The notes: a model not told the origin generated them from the sequence alone. A stretch of DNA of 64,000 nucleotides from Rheinheimera salexigens (GCF_001752395.1 NZ_MKEK01000001.1:3017509-3081508), one strand, 5' to 3'; counted from the stretch's first letter, positions 1-10,271 are shown. Numbers and translations: made by a program.

Positions 1-18
1 AGTAAGTAAGGAAATTAT

Positions 19-342
19 ATGCGTTTAGTTTTATTATTTATCGTCGCCTTAGGTACATCAGGATTGACAGTAGCGGCAGACTTTTATCAGGTACCGCTTG
101 CTAGTGATGCGCGGGAATTTGCCCGCTTAGACAGCAAATTACCAGCGGTATTAAGTTACTTTAGCCAACAGAGCATGCCCGCCTTGCGCCAGTATTATCT
201 GCAGCACTTAGGTGAACCAGTAAAAACTGAAGCCATATACGGCCGAGAAAATTTATATTTCCAGGTCGACGGTCATCAAGTGCGGATCTTATTGTCAGAA
301 CGCAATGACTGGCGCCAAGTTGACATTATGGTGCAGCAATAG
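19..342 (+). CDS. small exported protein of unknown function
   Basis: A 107-residue protein. An AGGA ribosome binding site lies about 8 bases before the ATG. Residues 1-20 form a signal peptide (Arg at 2, hydrophobic run, alanine-rich cleavage region ending TVAA), so the mature protein of about 87 residues is probably periplasmic. The mature part mixes charged and aromatic residues and has no cysteine, membrane helix or repeat. I do not recognise a family. It is the first gene in the window, on the plus strand and convergent with motY 35 bases away, so it may end an operon that starts outside the window. Confidence 0.6.
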   Translation: MRLVLLFIVALGTSGLTVAADFYQVPLASDAREFARLDSKLPAVLSYFSQQSMPALRQYYLQHLGEPVKTEAIYGRENLYFQVDGHQVRILLSERNDWRQVDIMVQQ

Positions 343-377
343 TTTTATGGTACAGCATAAATTATGCTTGTTCCAAA

Positions 378-1256
378 TTAAGGCTTACTAAGTTGTAACA
401 CTACACGGCGGTTCTTTTTGCGTTCAATGGCTAATTGATTGGGTGCAATATGCCGCCGCTCACCAAACCCAGCTACCTGAACTTTATCGGCGCTTAAACC
501 GGCAGCAACAAAAAACGATTTCACTTTTTCTGCGCGTTTAATTGATAATTGCTCATTCATCCAACGACCACCATAGCTGTCGCTATAACCTTGAATCTCA
601 ACATAGTCGATATCTTGATCATACTTAAGGTATTCAGCTATTTGTTGCAAACGACGACTAGACTCACGGCTTAACTCATCGCTCTCTGATTCGTAATTTA
701 GTACCGTAAAGGCAATATCATCAAAGCTATAAGGCAGTAAAGCGGCTATGCATTGATTAAATTCTGCAAACCGAGCGGTAAATTGTACCGGATTAATCGC
801 AGCCACCACTTTGTCGTACGGGCTATACCAATCATTAAAATAAAAGCTTGGGCTAAAACCCTGTTCAAGTTCAGTGAGTAAGGTCCATGCTGCTTTTTTA
901 GGTAGCTCACCATTATATTGTTTTAATAATTTCATATTAGCAATGGCTTTGCTCGGCTCACCCGCTCGCCAAGCGGGCGGTACCGACAATACTTGTGCTA
1001 AAGCATAGTTATCTGGCAAGCGCAGCATTTGCAGCTCAAAAGCCATATTAAGCCCTTTACTGGCGACACTGCGAAATATCGCTTGGCCAAAGCGCGGTAT
1101 CGTATGTTGTAATTGACATTCTACTGGCGTGTTTTTGCTTAATTGCCAAGCTGAATCTTCAATAGCGGCAGAATATTGACGCAATTGCGGCGCTGCAGCA
1201 ACATTGGTTGCCGTTAACAAACCGGTTAAAGCTATGATTATCGAACGCATCTGCAT
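378..1256 (-). CDS. motY: sodium-type flagellar motor protein MotY (OmpA family)
   Basis: 292 residues, the length of Vibrio MotY. Residues 1-22 are a signal peptide ending in AAA. The N-terminal half (to about 155) matches MotY in character, with the paired cysteines (CQL and, later, QCIAAL) seen in that family. The C-terminal half is an OmpA-like peptidoglycan-binding domain with IQGYSDSYG, a stretch ending LSIKRAEKV, and GFGERRHIAPN before the terminal RKKNRRVV. In Vibrio, MotY forms the T-ring with MotX around the Na+-driven PomAB stator. No other flagellar gene is nearby. It is divergent from rnt, an arrangement shared with Vibrio and Alteromonadales. A second ATG two codons downstream is an alternative start. 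Confidence 0.85.
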   Translation of the reverse strand: MQMRSIIIALTGLLTATNVAAAPQLRQYSAAIEDSAWQLSKNTPVECQLQHTIPRFGQAIFRSVASKGLNMAFELQMLRLPDNYALAQVLSVPPAWRAGEPSKAIANMKLLKQYNGELPKKAAWTLLTELEQGFSPSFYFNDWYSPYDKVVAAINPVQFTARFAEFNQCIAALLPYSFDDIAFTVLNYESESDELSRESSRRLQQIAEYLKYDQDIDYVEIQGYSDSYGGRWMNEQLSIKRAEKVKSFFVAAGLSADKVQVAGFGERRHIAPNQLAIERKKNRRVVLQLSKP

Positions 1257-1382
1257 GTTTCACCACTAATTAACGCTAAGCTATTGCTTATTTGACTCTA
1301 ACATAAGCAAACACTATGCCGCACCAAGACGTTTGCCTAATTTTTTGGCATAATAGCCTTTGATTTGTAATATGGCGCTATT

Positions 1383-2135
1383 ATGACAAAACCTACTTCA
1401 CTCTTAGCTCAACGTTTCCGTGGCTATTATCCTGTTGTTATCGACGTAGAAACAGCAGGCTTTAATGCCAAAACCGATGCACTATTAGAAATTGCAGCAA
1501 CATTGCTGACAATGGATGATGAAGGCAACTTATTGCCGCTAAAAACGCTGCATTTTCATGTTGAACCCTTTGCAGGGGCAAATTTAGATGCCAGCTCATT
1601 AGCGTTTAACGGTATTGATCCGTTTAACCCATTAAGAGGTGCCGTAAGCGAGCGCGAAGCAATTAGTGAAATATGTAAAGCTGTTCGTACCGCGCAAAAA
1701 GCAGCTGGCTGTCAACGCAGTGTTATCGTGGCTCATAATGCTGCTTTTGATCAGGCTTTTGTTAATGCGGCAATTGAACGCTTAAAGTATAAACGTTCAC
1801 CTTTTCATGCTTTTGTTTCTTTTGATACCACTACCCTATCGGCATTAGCTCTTGGCCAAACGGTCTTAGCTAAAGCTTGTCAGTATGCCGGTATCGCCTT
1901 TGATAGCAAACAAGCGCACAGCGCACTTTACGACACTGAACGTACTGCTGAGTTATTTTGTCATATTATTAATAAGTGGCGTGATCTGGGTGGTTGGCCA
2001 CTAGGTGGCACTGCTGAAGCTAACGATGAAGCTGCTGATACTGATTGCGAAGATACTGATTGCGAGGATACTGATTGCACAGAGTCTAAGCCAAAAGACA
2101 AAAACGATGCAGAGTCTGACATTAAGCAAGCTTAA
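1383..2135 (+). CDS. rnt: ribonuclease T with acidic Cys-containing C-terminal tail
   Basis: RNase T is a DEDDh 3'-5' exonuclease that trims tRNA and other stable RNA 3' ends. The Exo motifs are visible: VIDVETAGF (Exo I, Asp and Glu), [10 protein letters not shown] (Exo II) and [14 protein letters not shown] (Exo III, His and Asp). The core ends near residue 206 (LGGWPLG), as in the roughly 215-residue E. coli enzyme. This protein continues to 250 residues with an acidic tail holding three DTDCE-like repeats encoded by 15-base tandem repeats (about 2038-2082) and then a Lys/Asp-rich end. The tail is unlikely to belong to the catalytic fold. The gene precedes convergent grxD. Confidence 0.93.
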   Translation: MTKPTSLLAQRFRGYYPVVIDVETAGFNAKTDALLEIAATLLTMDDEGNLLPLKTLHFHVEPFAGANLDASSLAFNGIDPFNPLRGAVSEREAISEICKAVRTAQKAAGCQRSVIVAHNAAFDQAFVNAAIERLKYKRSPFHAFVSFDTTTLSALALGQTVLAKACQYAGIAFDSKQAHSALYDTERTAELFCHIINKWRDLGGWPLGGTAEANDEAADTDCEDTDCEDTDCTESKPKDKNDAESDIKQA

Positions 2136-2148
2136 ACAGAACTACTTT

Positions 2149-2184
2149 GATTAAGTCTCTGTTTAAGCCTCTATTTAAGCAACT
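2149..2184. repeat. three 12-bp direct repeats and a downstream hairpin after rnt
   Basis: Three consecutive 12-mers (GATTAAGTCTCT, GTTTAAGCCTCT, ATTTAAGCAACT) follow the rnt stop. A hairpin at 2190-2218 (GCTAAC ... GTTAGC, two internal mismatches) lies between them and the grxD stop. There is no T-run, so a terminator role is uncertain. Confidence 0.4.
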
Positions 2185-2226
2185 ACTATGCTAACACCCG
2201 CTTAAAGCAGGCGTTAGCAATAGCCA

Positions 2227-2580
2227 TTACTCTGCTTCAGTATTGCTTGTTGTATCTGTAGCTGTTTTAGCCGCAGTTGCAGCAATCAACGGCTGTAACT
2301 CACCGCGCTGAAACATTTCTAAAATAATGTCACAACCACCTACCAATTCGCCATCAACCCAAAGTTGCGGAAAGGTTGGCCAATTAGCGTAGTTAGGTAA
2401 CTCGGCACGGATTTCAGGGTTGAGCAAAATATCGACATAAGCAAACTGCTCACCACAGGCAATTAAAGCTTGAGTCGCTTGTGCCGAGAAACCACAGCTT
2501 GGAAATTTAGGTGAGCCTTTCATAAATAAAAGAATCGGGTTCTCTGCAATTTGTTGCTTAATTTTATCAATTGTTTCCAT
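2227..2580 (-). CDS. grxD: monothiol glutaredoxin GrxD (Grx4 family)
   Basis: 117 residues. It carries the monothiol active site CGFS inside KGSPKFPSCGFSAQA, plus the glutathione-binding WPTFPQLWVDGELVGGCDI segment. Family members bind a [2Fe-2S] cluster with glutathione and BolA and act in iron-sulfur trafficking and iron sensing. The C-terminal tail after about residue 100 is Ala/Thr-rich and not conserved. The ATG is preceded by GAGGTAAT on its own strand. It is divergent from sodB; the pairing of an Fe-S carrier with iron superoxide dismutase is shared with Vibrio-type genomes. Confidence 0.95.
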   Translation of the reverse strand: METIDKIKQQIAENPILLFMKGSPKFPSCGFSAQATQALIACGEQFAYVDILLNPEIRAELPNYANWPTFPQLWVDGELVGGCDIILEMFQRGELQPLIAATAAKTATDTTSNTEAE

Positions 2581-2691
2581 GATTACCTCTTACAAAAAAA
2601 TGAGCCTAATACTATTTTACGCTGTTCTTTACTTAGTTACACTTGAGTTTTGAGAAAAAAACCCCATATCTATGTAGATAACGAAAAACGA

Positions 2692-2712
2692 TTTTTACTT
2701 TAATAGTAAAAA
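2692..2712. promoter_or_regulatory. AT-rich dyad between grxD and sodB
   Basis: TTTTTACT and AGTAAAAA form perfect 8-base arms around a 5-base centre, in the 239-bp divergent promoter region of grxD and sodB. It could be an operator or simply promoter-region AT symmetry. It is not a recognisable Fur or OxyR site. Confidence 0.3.
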
Positions 2713-2819
2713 GTAATCAAAATCGTCCTAAACTTGGCAGAGCAAAACTTGAGTAAACTAGTCAGGTTTTGTAGTCTACGCCACACAGACATGTTAAACA
2801 ACGCTAACGGAGAACAACT

Positions 2820-3404
2820 ATGGCCTTTGAATTACCTGCATTGCCTTATGCAAAAGATGCTTTAGCACCACACATTTCTGCTGAAACTTTAGAGTACCAT
2901 TACGGCAAGCACCACAATACGTATGTTGTAAAATTAAACGGCTTAATTGAAGGTACCGATTACGCTGGTAAGTCTTTAGAAGAAATTGTTCGCACCTCTG
3001 AAGGCGGTATTTTCAATAACGCAGCTCAAGTATGGAACCATACCTTCTACTGGAATTGCTTAGCACCTAACGCCGGTGGCGAGCCTACAGGCGCATTAGC
3101 CGATGCTATTAACGCTAAATGGGGTTCATTTGCTGAGTTTAAAGCGGCACTTAACGATAAAGCAGTAAATAACTTTGGTTCTAGCTGGACTTGGTTAGTT
3201 AAAAAGGCTGATGGCACATTAGATATTGTGAATACCAGCAACGCTGCTACACCTTTAACTGATAAGTCATTAACGCCTGTATTAACAGTAGACTTGTGGG
3301 AACACGCTTACTATATCGATTATCGTAATGCGCGCCCAGCTTACCTAGATGCGTTTTGGGCATTAGTAAACTGGAAGTTTGCTGCAGAAAACTTTGCTAA
3401 ATAA
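2820..3404 (+). CDS. sodB: superoxide dismutase [Fe]
   Basis: 194 residues, the typical FeSOD length, with no signal peptide, so cytoplasmic. The metal ligands are visible: His in [12 protein letters not shown], His in QVWNHTFYW, and Asp and His in [14 protein letters not shown]. The Gln in [11 protein letters not shown] is the second-sphere residue typical of iron rather than manganese enzymes. The ATG is preceded by CGGAG about 8 bases upstream. A strong terminator follows the stop. The enzyme converts superoxide to H2O2 and oxygen; the tpx gene 2.2 kb downstream handles peroxides. Confidence 0.97.
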   Translation: MAFELPALPYAKDALAPHISAETLEYHYGKHHNTYVVKLNGLIEGTDYAGKSLEEIVRTSEGGIFNNAAQVWNHTFYWNCLAPNAGGEPTGALADAINAKWGSFAEFKAALNDKAVNNFGSSWTWLVKKADGTLDIVNTSNAATPLTDKSLTPVLTVDLWEHAYYIDYRNARPAYLDAFWALVNWKFAAENFAK

Positions 3405-3421
3405 GCAAATAATCTAGCAAT

Positions 3422-3451
3422 AAAAAACCCAGCAAAAGCTGGGTTTTTTTT
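3422..3451 (+). terminator. rho-independent terminator after sodB
   Basis: A hairpin AACCCAGC-AAAA-GCTGGGTT is followed by a run of T. A-rich sequence on the other side makes it potentially bidirectional with the convergent cyclase gene. Confidence 0.9.
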
Positions 3452-3481
3452 ATTGCTTAAAGGTTTAATTTTCATTTTAAA

Positions 3482-4441
3482 CTAAGGCTGATAACAACTT
3501 AATTGATTGCGTCCAGATACTTTAGATTCATATAGGGCTTTATCTGCCGCTTCAATCCAATCTACATGTTGTTTCATGGTGCTATTAAACTCGGCCAGCC
3601 CCAAACTTATCGTCACTTTAAGGGGCATTTGATTATACATCACCACCATTTGCTCGATTGAGTGGCGTAAGCGCTCAGCAAAGTGCGTGGCCTGCTCTAA
3701 AGTGGTATCAACTAATAGTACACCGTACTCTTCGCCACCATAACGGCCAGCTATATCGGTCTCACGTAAATTTAAGCGTATCGCATCGGCAATTTTTTGG
3801 ATCATTAAATCACCCGCAGTGTGACCGTAAGTATCATTAACCTGCTTAAAGTGATCAATATCGCACATTAACAGGGTGCTATAGTGCGAATAACGCTGTA
3901 ACCGCTTGAATTCTTGTATTAAATTTTCTTCCCAATGCCCACGATTATACAACTTGGTTAAATAATCAATTTTCGATAATTGCTGCAACCGTGTGTTCAT
4001 CTGTTCAAGTTCCAAACGGCTAACGGCAATATCAGTTACATCATAAATAATAAAGCACAGATGAGTTACTTCACCGCTGTTACTGGTTATCGGAAAAATG
4101 GTGCAATTTTGGTACATGTAATCCGCAGAGCCCGTTATAGGCCGATAATTACGAAATTTAAAAATATAAGGTCGCTGCTCCCAGATGGTAAAAGCGCGGT
4201 TTTTTAATAAAATGACGGGATCACATTTACGTCTGAGCCAATCTTCATCAATCTCTGAAAACAAATCGAATAAATAACGGTCTCTTACTTGGCTCGGAGT
4301 TAAGCCACTATGGTTTTCCATAAAACCATTCCAAACTTGAATCCGATAGTCGCAATTTAATACCACTAACCCGACATCCACAGTTCGAAACATATCCATT
4401 AACCAATGAATTTCTGAGACATCTATTTGCGCTTGCGGCAT
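3482..4441 (-). CDS. PAS-GGDEF diguanylate cyclase
   Basis: 319 residues from the chosen ATG at 4441. Residues about 8-135 form a PAS sensor (MDMFRTVDVGLVVLNCDYRIQVWN is characteristic), followed by a short coiled linker (ISRLELEQMNTRLQQL type) and a GGDEF domain. The active-site variant is GGEEY, still compatible with activity. An inhibitory RxxD site (RETD) lies five residues before it, which suggests product feedback by c-di-GMP. The start at 4441 is preferred because GGAGGG lies 8 bases upstream; a longer in-frame start at 4465 would overlap the upstream gene. It begins immediately after the stop of the CheY-CheC gene, so the two are co-transcribed and probably coupled. Confidence 0.9.
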   Translation of the reverse strand: MPQAQIDVSEIHWLMDMFRTVDVGLVVLNCDYRIQVWNGFMENHSGLTPSQVRDRYLFDLFSEIDEDWLRRKCDPVILLKNRAFTIWEQRPYIFKFRNYRPITGSADYMYQNCTIFPITSNSGEVTHLCFIIYDVTDIAVSRLELEQMNTRLQQLSKIDYLTKLYNRGHWEENLIQEFKRLQRYSHYSTLLMCDIDHFKQVNDTYGHTAGDLMIQKIADAIRLNLRETDIAGRYGGEEYGVLLVDTTLEQATHFAERLRHSIEQMVVMYNQMPLKVTISLGLAEFNSTMKQHVDWIEAADKALYESKVSGRNQLSCYQP

Positions 4442-4442
4442 G

Positions 4443-5492
4443 CTAACCCTCCAACAAATAAGCAACTTTGTAATTCAGGGTTTTTAAACTATCTTCCGTG
4501 AACAACAACAATAAATCACAACTTATATTGTAATTTTCAATACCGTAAGTCAGCTCTATTGCTAAAGTTTTTCGCCAACGCCGCGCATTAGATTTAATTA
4601 ATTCACTAACGGTTTCACGCTGACCTAATACCACAGGATGACCTTGGCTAAAGCTGATATCTAACTGTTCGGATAACCCTTTTAATACCGCACCTATTAA
4701 AATATTACTAATATCCATCAGTAATTCTAATTCAATCTGTGCCGATAAACTGCCATGATAATTCATTAACCGAGCAATATCTTTATAACTAGACTCAGAT
4801 AAAATCAACAAGGCTTCCCCGGAAACCCCTCCACCAATAAAACCTTGGCATACCGCGGCGGTACTAGCTTCGCGTTCAACAGAGGCCAATGCCATATGTA
4901 ATTCGCTAACTTCAATTAAATTGACATTAGGAATGGGTAGTTTAACAAACACATTGAGTAAGCGGGCTAATAAATCTCCGGCTTGGCCCATGGCAATATT
5001 AGTCAGCTCTTGTAACACATCGCGCATGTCACAACTTAACTCTATTGCTTCAGCTTGTAATATTTTTGCCGTTTTATCTGTAGCTATATCTGTAGCAGAG
5101 TTGAGACTTGGACTGGCACCAAAACGTTGTAATAATTGCTGAATCTTTGCCGTTTCGGCCGGTTTTTTAATAAAGTCGATGGCCCCTAACGCTTTGGCGC
5201 GTTCATAGGCTTCTGGTTGAATATCGCCGGAAACGATAACAACTTTAGTTTTACTATTACTTTTTTTTAATTCAGCTAAAACCTGATAGCCATCCATGAC
5301 CGGCATATTTAAATCTAAAAATAACCAATCGATAGCATGCTGGCTTAAAACCGCAAGTGCTTCAGCACCGTGACCGGCAAAATATAAATTTTCTTGCCAC
5401 TCTTGTGGTAATATCTTGGCGAGCTGTTTTCGCGCCAAGTTTGAGTCATCACATATTAAAACAGCTGTGGGCATCCGATTCTCACTTTGCAC
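4443..5492 (-). CDS. response regulator with C-terminal CheC-like phosphatase domain
   Basis: 349 residues. Residues 9-125 are a CheY-type receiver: acidic DD near the start, phospho-acceptor Asp in FLDLNMPVMDG, VSGD, and the conserved Lys in FIKKPA. A linker leads to a CheC/CheX-like domain (about 155-349), with E-L-T-N-I-A-M-G-Q-A and, later, E-L-L-M-D-I-S-N-I-L, both resembling the paired E-x3-N helices of CheC phosphatases. Such fusions may dephosphorylate CheY-type proteins or themselves. The immediate neighbour is a PAS-GGDEF cyclase, suggesting a module that controls c-di-GMP synthesis in response to an unlinked histidine kinase. No kinase is encoded nearby. Confidence 0.88.
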   Translation of the reverse strand: MQSENRMPTAVLICDDSNLARKQLAKILPQEWQENLYFAGHGAEALAVLSQHAIDWLFLDLNMPVMDGYQVLAELKKSNSKTKVVIVSGDIQPEAYERAKALGAIDFIKKPAETAKIQQLLQRFGASPSLNSATDIATDKTAKILQAEAIELSCDMRDVLQELTNIAMGQAGDLLARLLNVFVKLPIPNVNLIEVSELHMALASVEREASTAAVCQGFIGGGVSGEALLILSESSYKDIARLMNYHGSLSAQIELELLMDISNILIGAVLKGLSEQLDISFSQGHPVVLGQRETVSELIKSNARRWRKTLAIELTYGIENYNISCDLLLLFTEDSLKTLNYKVAYLLEG

Positions 5493-5600
5493 TCGCTACA
5501 ACTCAGTCTAGCCTGAAACTGACAGACCAAGCAATAGCAGTATTATGTAGCACAATTTAGCCATGTTTATTTAGCCATTTATCATAACAGGAGCGGCATC

Positions 5601-6224
5601 ATGACTGCACTATCTCATTTAAGTATTAAGCTATTGACCCTAATTACACTGTGTAGCTTTAGCAGCAGTATAGCGGCAGTTGATCTCCAAGCCAAACTAC
5701 CCGAACGGCTAAGTTTAATCAAAGCAGGTAATAAAAATGTAGTACTTTTGGGTAGTAAAGCAGAAATTAATAAAAAAGCAGCAAACTTTAAAGTCGTTGA
5801 TAGTAACTTTAAAACCGTAACACTTGCTGATTTTAAAGGAAAAACGCTATTAATTAGCGTTGTACCAAGTATAGATACTGGCACTTGCTCATTACAAACT
5901 AAACGTTTTAATAATGAAGTCGCGGGCTTACCGCAGCAAGTGGTGTTATTAACCATCAGTACTGATTTACCTTTTGCCCAAAAACGGTTTTGCCAACAAG
6001 AACAAGTCGAAGAGATGGCGGTATTATCTGATGCCGTTTGGCGTGACTTTGGTACTAACTATGGCTTACTGATTAAAGATATGGGCATTTTAGCCCGAGC
6101 AGTGTTAATTATTGATAATAAAGGCACCCTGGTTTATCAACAGCTAGTGAAAAATTTAGCTACCGAGCCAGATTACACTGATGCCTTAAATGCCTTAAAT
6201 AGTGTTATCGAAAAAAACAAATAA
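5601..6224 (+). CDS. tpx: thiol peroxidase (Tpx-like peroxiredoxin) with signal peptide
   Basis: 207 residues against about 168 for E. coli Tpx. The extra length is an N-terminal signal peptide (residues 1-26, ending SSIAAVD) plus a short spacer. The atypical 2-Cys peroxiredoxin signature is present: peroxidatic Cys in PSIDTGTCSLQTKRFN and the resolving Cys in KRFCQQE. LLIKDMGILARAVLIIDNKG matches the Tpx core. The enzyme reduces lipid and hydrogen peroxides with thioredoxin-type donors. Here the export signal implies a periplasmic location, so its electron donor there is unknown. It is convergent with adk across a terminator. The ATG has AGGAG 9 bases upstream. Confidence 0.88.
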   Translation: MTALSHLSIKLLTLITLCSFSSSIAAVDLQAKLPERLSLIKAGNKNVVLLGSKAEINKKAANFKVVDSNFKTVTLADFKGKTLLISVVPSIDTGTCSLQTKRFNNEVAGLPQQVVLLTISTDLPFAQKRFCQQEQVEEMAVLSDAVWRDFGTNYGLLIKDMGILARAVLIIDNKGTLVYQQLVKNLATEPDYTDALNALNSVIEKNK

Positions 6225-6249
6225 GCTTGGCACTGATCTGATTAAGCAT

Positions 6250-6281
6250 AAAAAAACCCAAGTTATTACTTGGGTTTTTTG
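6250..6281. terminator. bidirectional terminator between tpx and adk
   Basis: ACCCAAGT-TATT-ACTTGGGT is flanked by an A-run on the left and a T-run on the right, and sits between two convergent genes. Confidence 0.9.
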
Positions 6282-6293
6282 TTTTAGACCGGG

Positions 6294-7231
<938 letters not shown>

Positions 7232-9166
7232 TTATTTTGCTAAAGACAGCAGCAAATGGTTTAAGCGATTCACAAAGCTAGCAGGATCTTTAAGGCTACC
7301 TTTCTCTGCTAATAACGCCTGATCAAGTAATACTTCTGACCACTCTTTGAAACGCTGCTCATCTTGCTCATCGGCAATATGCTTAACCAAATTATGTTCA
7401 GCGTTTATTTCAAAGATAGGTTTTACTTCTGGCACTTTTTGGCCAGCAGATTCCATCAACTTAATCATCTGCGTGCTCATATCATGCTCGTCAGTCACCA
7501 CACAAGCTGGGCTATCGGTTAAGCGATGGCTAACCTTGACATCTTTAACTTGGCTGCCTAGTGCGGTTTTAAAGCGCGCTATTACAGAAGCAAAAGCTTG
7601 CTCGGTTTCTTGTTGTGCCTTTTTGGTGTCTTCGTCATCTAATTTAGATAAATCTAAACCACCTTTCGCCACAGAGCGTAACTTTTTGTCGTTAAAGTCA
7701 GTTAGGTGCTGAACCAACCATTCATCTATACGATCAGATAACAACAACACTTCTAAGCCCTTTTTACGTAACACTTCTAAGTGTGGGCTATTCTTCGCCG
7801 CAGCAAAGCTATCCGCTACAATATAATAGATTTCATCTTGGCCTTCTTTCATCCGGCTAATGTAATCGGCTAATGAAACGCTCTGCACCGTGTCGTCAGT
7901 ATGGGTAGAAGAGAAGCGCAATAAAGCCGCTATTTGCTCTTTATTGGCCATATCTTCAGCTGGGCCTTCTTTTAATACTTGGCCAAACTCATCCCAAAAT
8001 GCTTGGTATTTTTCACTGTCTTTACTAAGCTTTTCTAGCATTTTTAAAGTACGGCTAGTACAGCCTTTGCGTAAGCTTTGAGTAACTTTAGTATCTTGTA
8101 AAATTTCCCGTGATACGTTCAGCGGTAAATCGCTAGAATCTAATACACCTTTCATAAAGCGTAAGTAACTAGGCATAAACTGTTCAGCGTCATCCATGAT
8201 AAATACGCGCTGTACATACAGTTTTAAACCATGTTGCGCATCACGGTTCCACATATCAAATGGCGCTTTTTTAGGAACATATAACAAGCTGGTGTAATTA
8301 CTCTTACCTTCAACTTTGTTATGGCTCCAGCTTAGTGGATCATTCCAATCGTGAGAAATATGCTTGTAAAACTCATTGTATTCTTTATCTGTTAATTCAG
8401 ACTTATCACGGGTCCATAATGCCGTAGCTTTGTTAACTGCTTGCCAATGGCCTGGCACTGCTGCGACTTTCTCGCCGTCTTCGCCTTCGCTCTCTGGTTG
8501 TTCTTCTTGCCAAAACTCAACCGGGATACTGATATGATCTGAATACTTAGTGACAATTTTTTCAACAGTCCAACGGCTTAAGAACTCATCTTCACCTTCA
8601 CGTAAGTGTAAAACGATCTCAGTACCGCGACTGTCTTTAGTAATAGGGGTAATGCTGTAATCGCCTTCACCTGCCGATTCCCACTCAATAGCTTCATTAG
8701 CAGCCGCACCCGCTTTACGCGTACGCACGGTGACTTTATCAGCAACAATAAAAGCGGAGTAAAAACCAACACCGAATTGACCGATTAAATTAGAATCTTT
8801 ACTTTGATCGCCAGATAACTGGGAGAAAAATTCTTTAGTGCCTGATTTGGCAATAGTACCAAGATGACTAATCACATCTTGTTCTGACATACCCACGCCA
8901 TTATCGATAATGGTTAAGGTACGGGCTGTTTCATCTAAACTAATACGAACGCGTAAATCGCCGTCATCACCGTATAAGCTGCTATCAGACAGCGCCATAA
9001 AACGTAGCTTATCGGCTGCGTCTGACGCGTTAGATACTAACTCACGTAAGAAAATTTCTTTATTTGAATACAGTGAATGGATCATCAGCTGCAATAGCTG
9101 TTTTACTTCTGCCTGAAAGCCATGGGTTTGCTTTTGGCCAGCTGAATTTGCTGTGGTGTCACTCAT
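7232..9166 (-). CDS. htpG: molecular chaperone HtpG (Hsp90)
   Basis: 644 residues (E. coli 624). The N-terminal GHKL ATPase is clear: [18 protein letters not shown], the DNGVGM glycine motif, GTIAKSGT, and [11 protein letters not shown] lid and ATP-binding segments. The middle domain carries the catalytic-loop Arg region ([13 protein letters not shown]). The C-terminal dimerisation part runs to the end, without the eukaryotic MEEVD. It is a cytosolic heat-shock chaperone that works with DnaK. A near-consensus sigma-32 promoter precedes it at 9243-9270, directly upstream of a roughly 75-base leader. Confidence 0.98.
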   Translation of the reverse strand: MSDTTANSAGQKQTHGFQAEVKQLLQLMIHSLYSNKEIFLRELVSNASDAADKLRFMALSDSSLYGDDGDLRVRISLDETARTLTIIDNGVGMSEQDVISHLGTIAKSGTKEFFSQLSGDQSKDSNLIGQFGVGFYSAFIVADKVTVRTRKAGAAANEAIEWESAGEGDYSITPITKDSRGTEIVLHLREGEDEFLSRWTVEKIVTKYSDHISIPVEFWQEEQPESEGEDGEKVAAVPGHWQAVNKATALWTRDKSELTDKEYNEFYKHISHDWNDPLSWSHNKVEGKSNYTSLLYVPKKAPFDMWNRDAQHGLKLYVQRVFIMDDAEQFMPSYLRFMKGVLDSSDLPLNVSREILQDTKVTQSLRKGCTSRTLKMLEKLSKDSEKYQAFWDEFGQVLKEGPAEDMANKEQIAALLRFSSTHTDDTVQSVSLADYISRMKEGQDEIYYIVADSFAAAKNSPHLEVLRKKGLEVLLLSDRIDEWLVQHLTDFNDKKLRSVAKGGLDLSKLDDEDTKKAQQETEQAFASVIARFKTALGSQVKDVKVSHRLTDSPACVVTDEHDMSTQMIKLMESAGQKVPEVKPIFEINAEHNLVKHIADEQDEQRFKEWSEVLLDQALLAEKGSLKDPASFVNRLNHLLLSLAK

Positions 9167-9242
9167 TGTGTTAATCCTCTAAACATAACAGGTTAATGGC
9201 ATTAATGTGCAACCAACTAAGGCAGCAACATACTGTCATCTA

Positions 9243-9270
9243 ATATGGGGAGGATTTACAGATTTTCAAG
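9243..9270 (-). promoter_or_regulatory. sigma-32 heat-shock promoter of htpG
   Basis: Read on the minus strand, CTTGAAA (-35), then 13 bases, then CCCCATAT (-10), match the sigma-32 consensus at every defined position. The htpG ATG lies 76 bases downstream. The arrangement makes heat induction of htpG very likely. Confidence 0.88.
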
Positions 9271-9279
9271 CTCATAACA

Positions 9280-9340
9280 ATTAAAAAGGGTCAGAGTGAT
9301 TTTATTTAAAACGAATAAAATCACTCTGACCCTTTTTAAT
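9280..9340. repeat. perfect 27-bp inverted repeat (REP/RAYT-like palindrome, also a terminator)
   Basis: Arms 9280-9306 and 9314-9340 are exact reverse complements around the 7-base loop TAAAACG. The arm contains GGGTCAGAGTGA, a motif I associate with palindromes around REP-associated tyrosine transposase genes in gammaproteobacteria; no transposase gene is here. On the minus strand the hairpin ends in a T-run 2 bases after the recR stop, so it probably also terminates ybaB-recR transcription before the htpG heat-shock promoter. Confidence 0.8.
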
Positions 9341-9342
9341 TT

Positions 9343-9945
9343 CTAAAACTGTTTTCGGCCACTAAAGGCGTGTGATAGCGTGGTGCCATCAATAAACTCA
9401 AGCTCGCCACCTATAGGGATACCTTGGGCAATTCTTGACACTTTAACGTTATGTTTTTGCGCTAACTCGGCAATATAAAACGCCGTAGCATCACCTTCAA
9501 CGGTTGGATTAGTGGCTAAAATAAGCTCTGTGGTGCCACCCTCGGCTAATAGTGAACTTAAGCTATCCAGCCCTAAGTCTTGTGGCCCAATGCCGTCTAA
9601 CGGCGACAAATAGCCTTGCAACACAAAGTAGCGGCCTTTAAATTGGCCAATTTGTTCAATGGCATGTTGATCTGCCGCTGAACCAACAACACACATTATG
9701 CCATCGAGCTCACGTTTAGGATCAGCACAAATTGCGCAGAGCGTCGATTGACAAAACGTACGGCAGCGCTGGCAATGACCTATTTTGGTCATGGCTTGTG
9801 CCAAGGCATCAGCCAAAGCTAAACCGGCATCTCTATTGCGCTCAAGTAAAGCAAAAGCCATACGCTGGGCAGATTTAGGCCCTACACCCGGTAAAATGCG
9901 TAAGGCGTCAATCAGCTGCTGTAATAATGGCGTATAACGGCTCAT
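9343..9945 (-). CDS. recR: recombination mediator RecR
   Basis: 200 residues (E. coli 201). The helix-hairpin-helix [17 protein letters not shown] is at the N-terminus, followed by the four-cysteine zinc finger (CQRC ... CAIC) and a Toprim domain ([25 protein letters not shown]). With RecO it loads RecA at gaps. The start overlaps the ybaB stop as TAATG, so the two are translationally coupled, as in most gammaproteobacteria. Confidence 0.97.
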   Translation of the reverse strand: MSRYTPLLQQLIDALRILPGVGPKSAQRMAFALLERNRDAGLALADALAQAMTKIGHCQRCRTFCQSTLCAICADPKRELDGIMCVVGSAADQHAIEQIGQFKGRYFVLQGYLSPLDGIGPQDLGLDSLSSLLAEGGTTELILATNPTVEGDATAFYIAELAQKHNVKVSRIAQGIPIGGELEFIDGTTLSHAFSGRKQF

Positions 9946-10271
9946 TAAAATGGCATTTTCATGCCTGGTGGTAATTGCATACCGCCAGCAACTGAGCCCA
10001 TTTTTTCTTTACTGGTTTCTTCAACCCGACGCACAGCATCATTAAGCGCAGCTGCGATTAAATCTTCTAGCATCTCTTTATCATCTTCTAACAGGCTATC
10101 GTCAATGCTAACACGGCGTACATTGTGATTACCTAACATGGTTATTTTCACTAAACCTGCACCAGACTCTCCCGTTACTTCCATGGTTGCGATTTCGGCT
10201 TGCGCTTTTTGCATTTTCTCTTGCATAGCTTGCGCTTGCTTCATGATATTGCCCATACCACCTTTAAACAT
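9945..10271 (-). CDS. ybaB: YbaB/EbfC family nucleoid-associated protein
   Basis: 108 residues (E. coli 109). The N-terminus is Met/Gln/Lys-rich and helical ([19 protein letters not shown]), followed by the conserved [16 protein letters not shown] core and a C-terminal [11 protein letters not shown] tail. It is a small dimeric DNA-binding protein encoded between dnaX and recR, the standard position. Confidence 0.97.
   Translation of the reverse strand: MFKGGMGNIMKQAQAMQEKMQKAQAEIATMEVTGESGAGLVKITMLGNHNVRRVSIDDSLLEDDKEMLEDLIAAALNDAVRRVEETSKEKMGSVAGGMQLPPGMKMPF

Noticed and set aside
7347..9116. Several plus-strand ORFs opposite htpG and minus-strand ORFs opposite sodB and tpx
   Set aside because: Shadow frames of well-identified genes with no start signals or family features.
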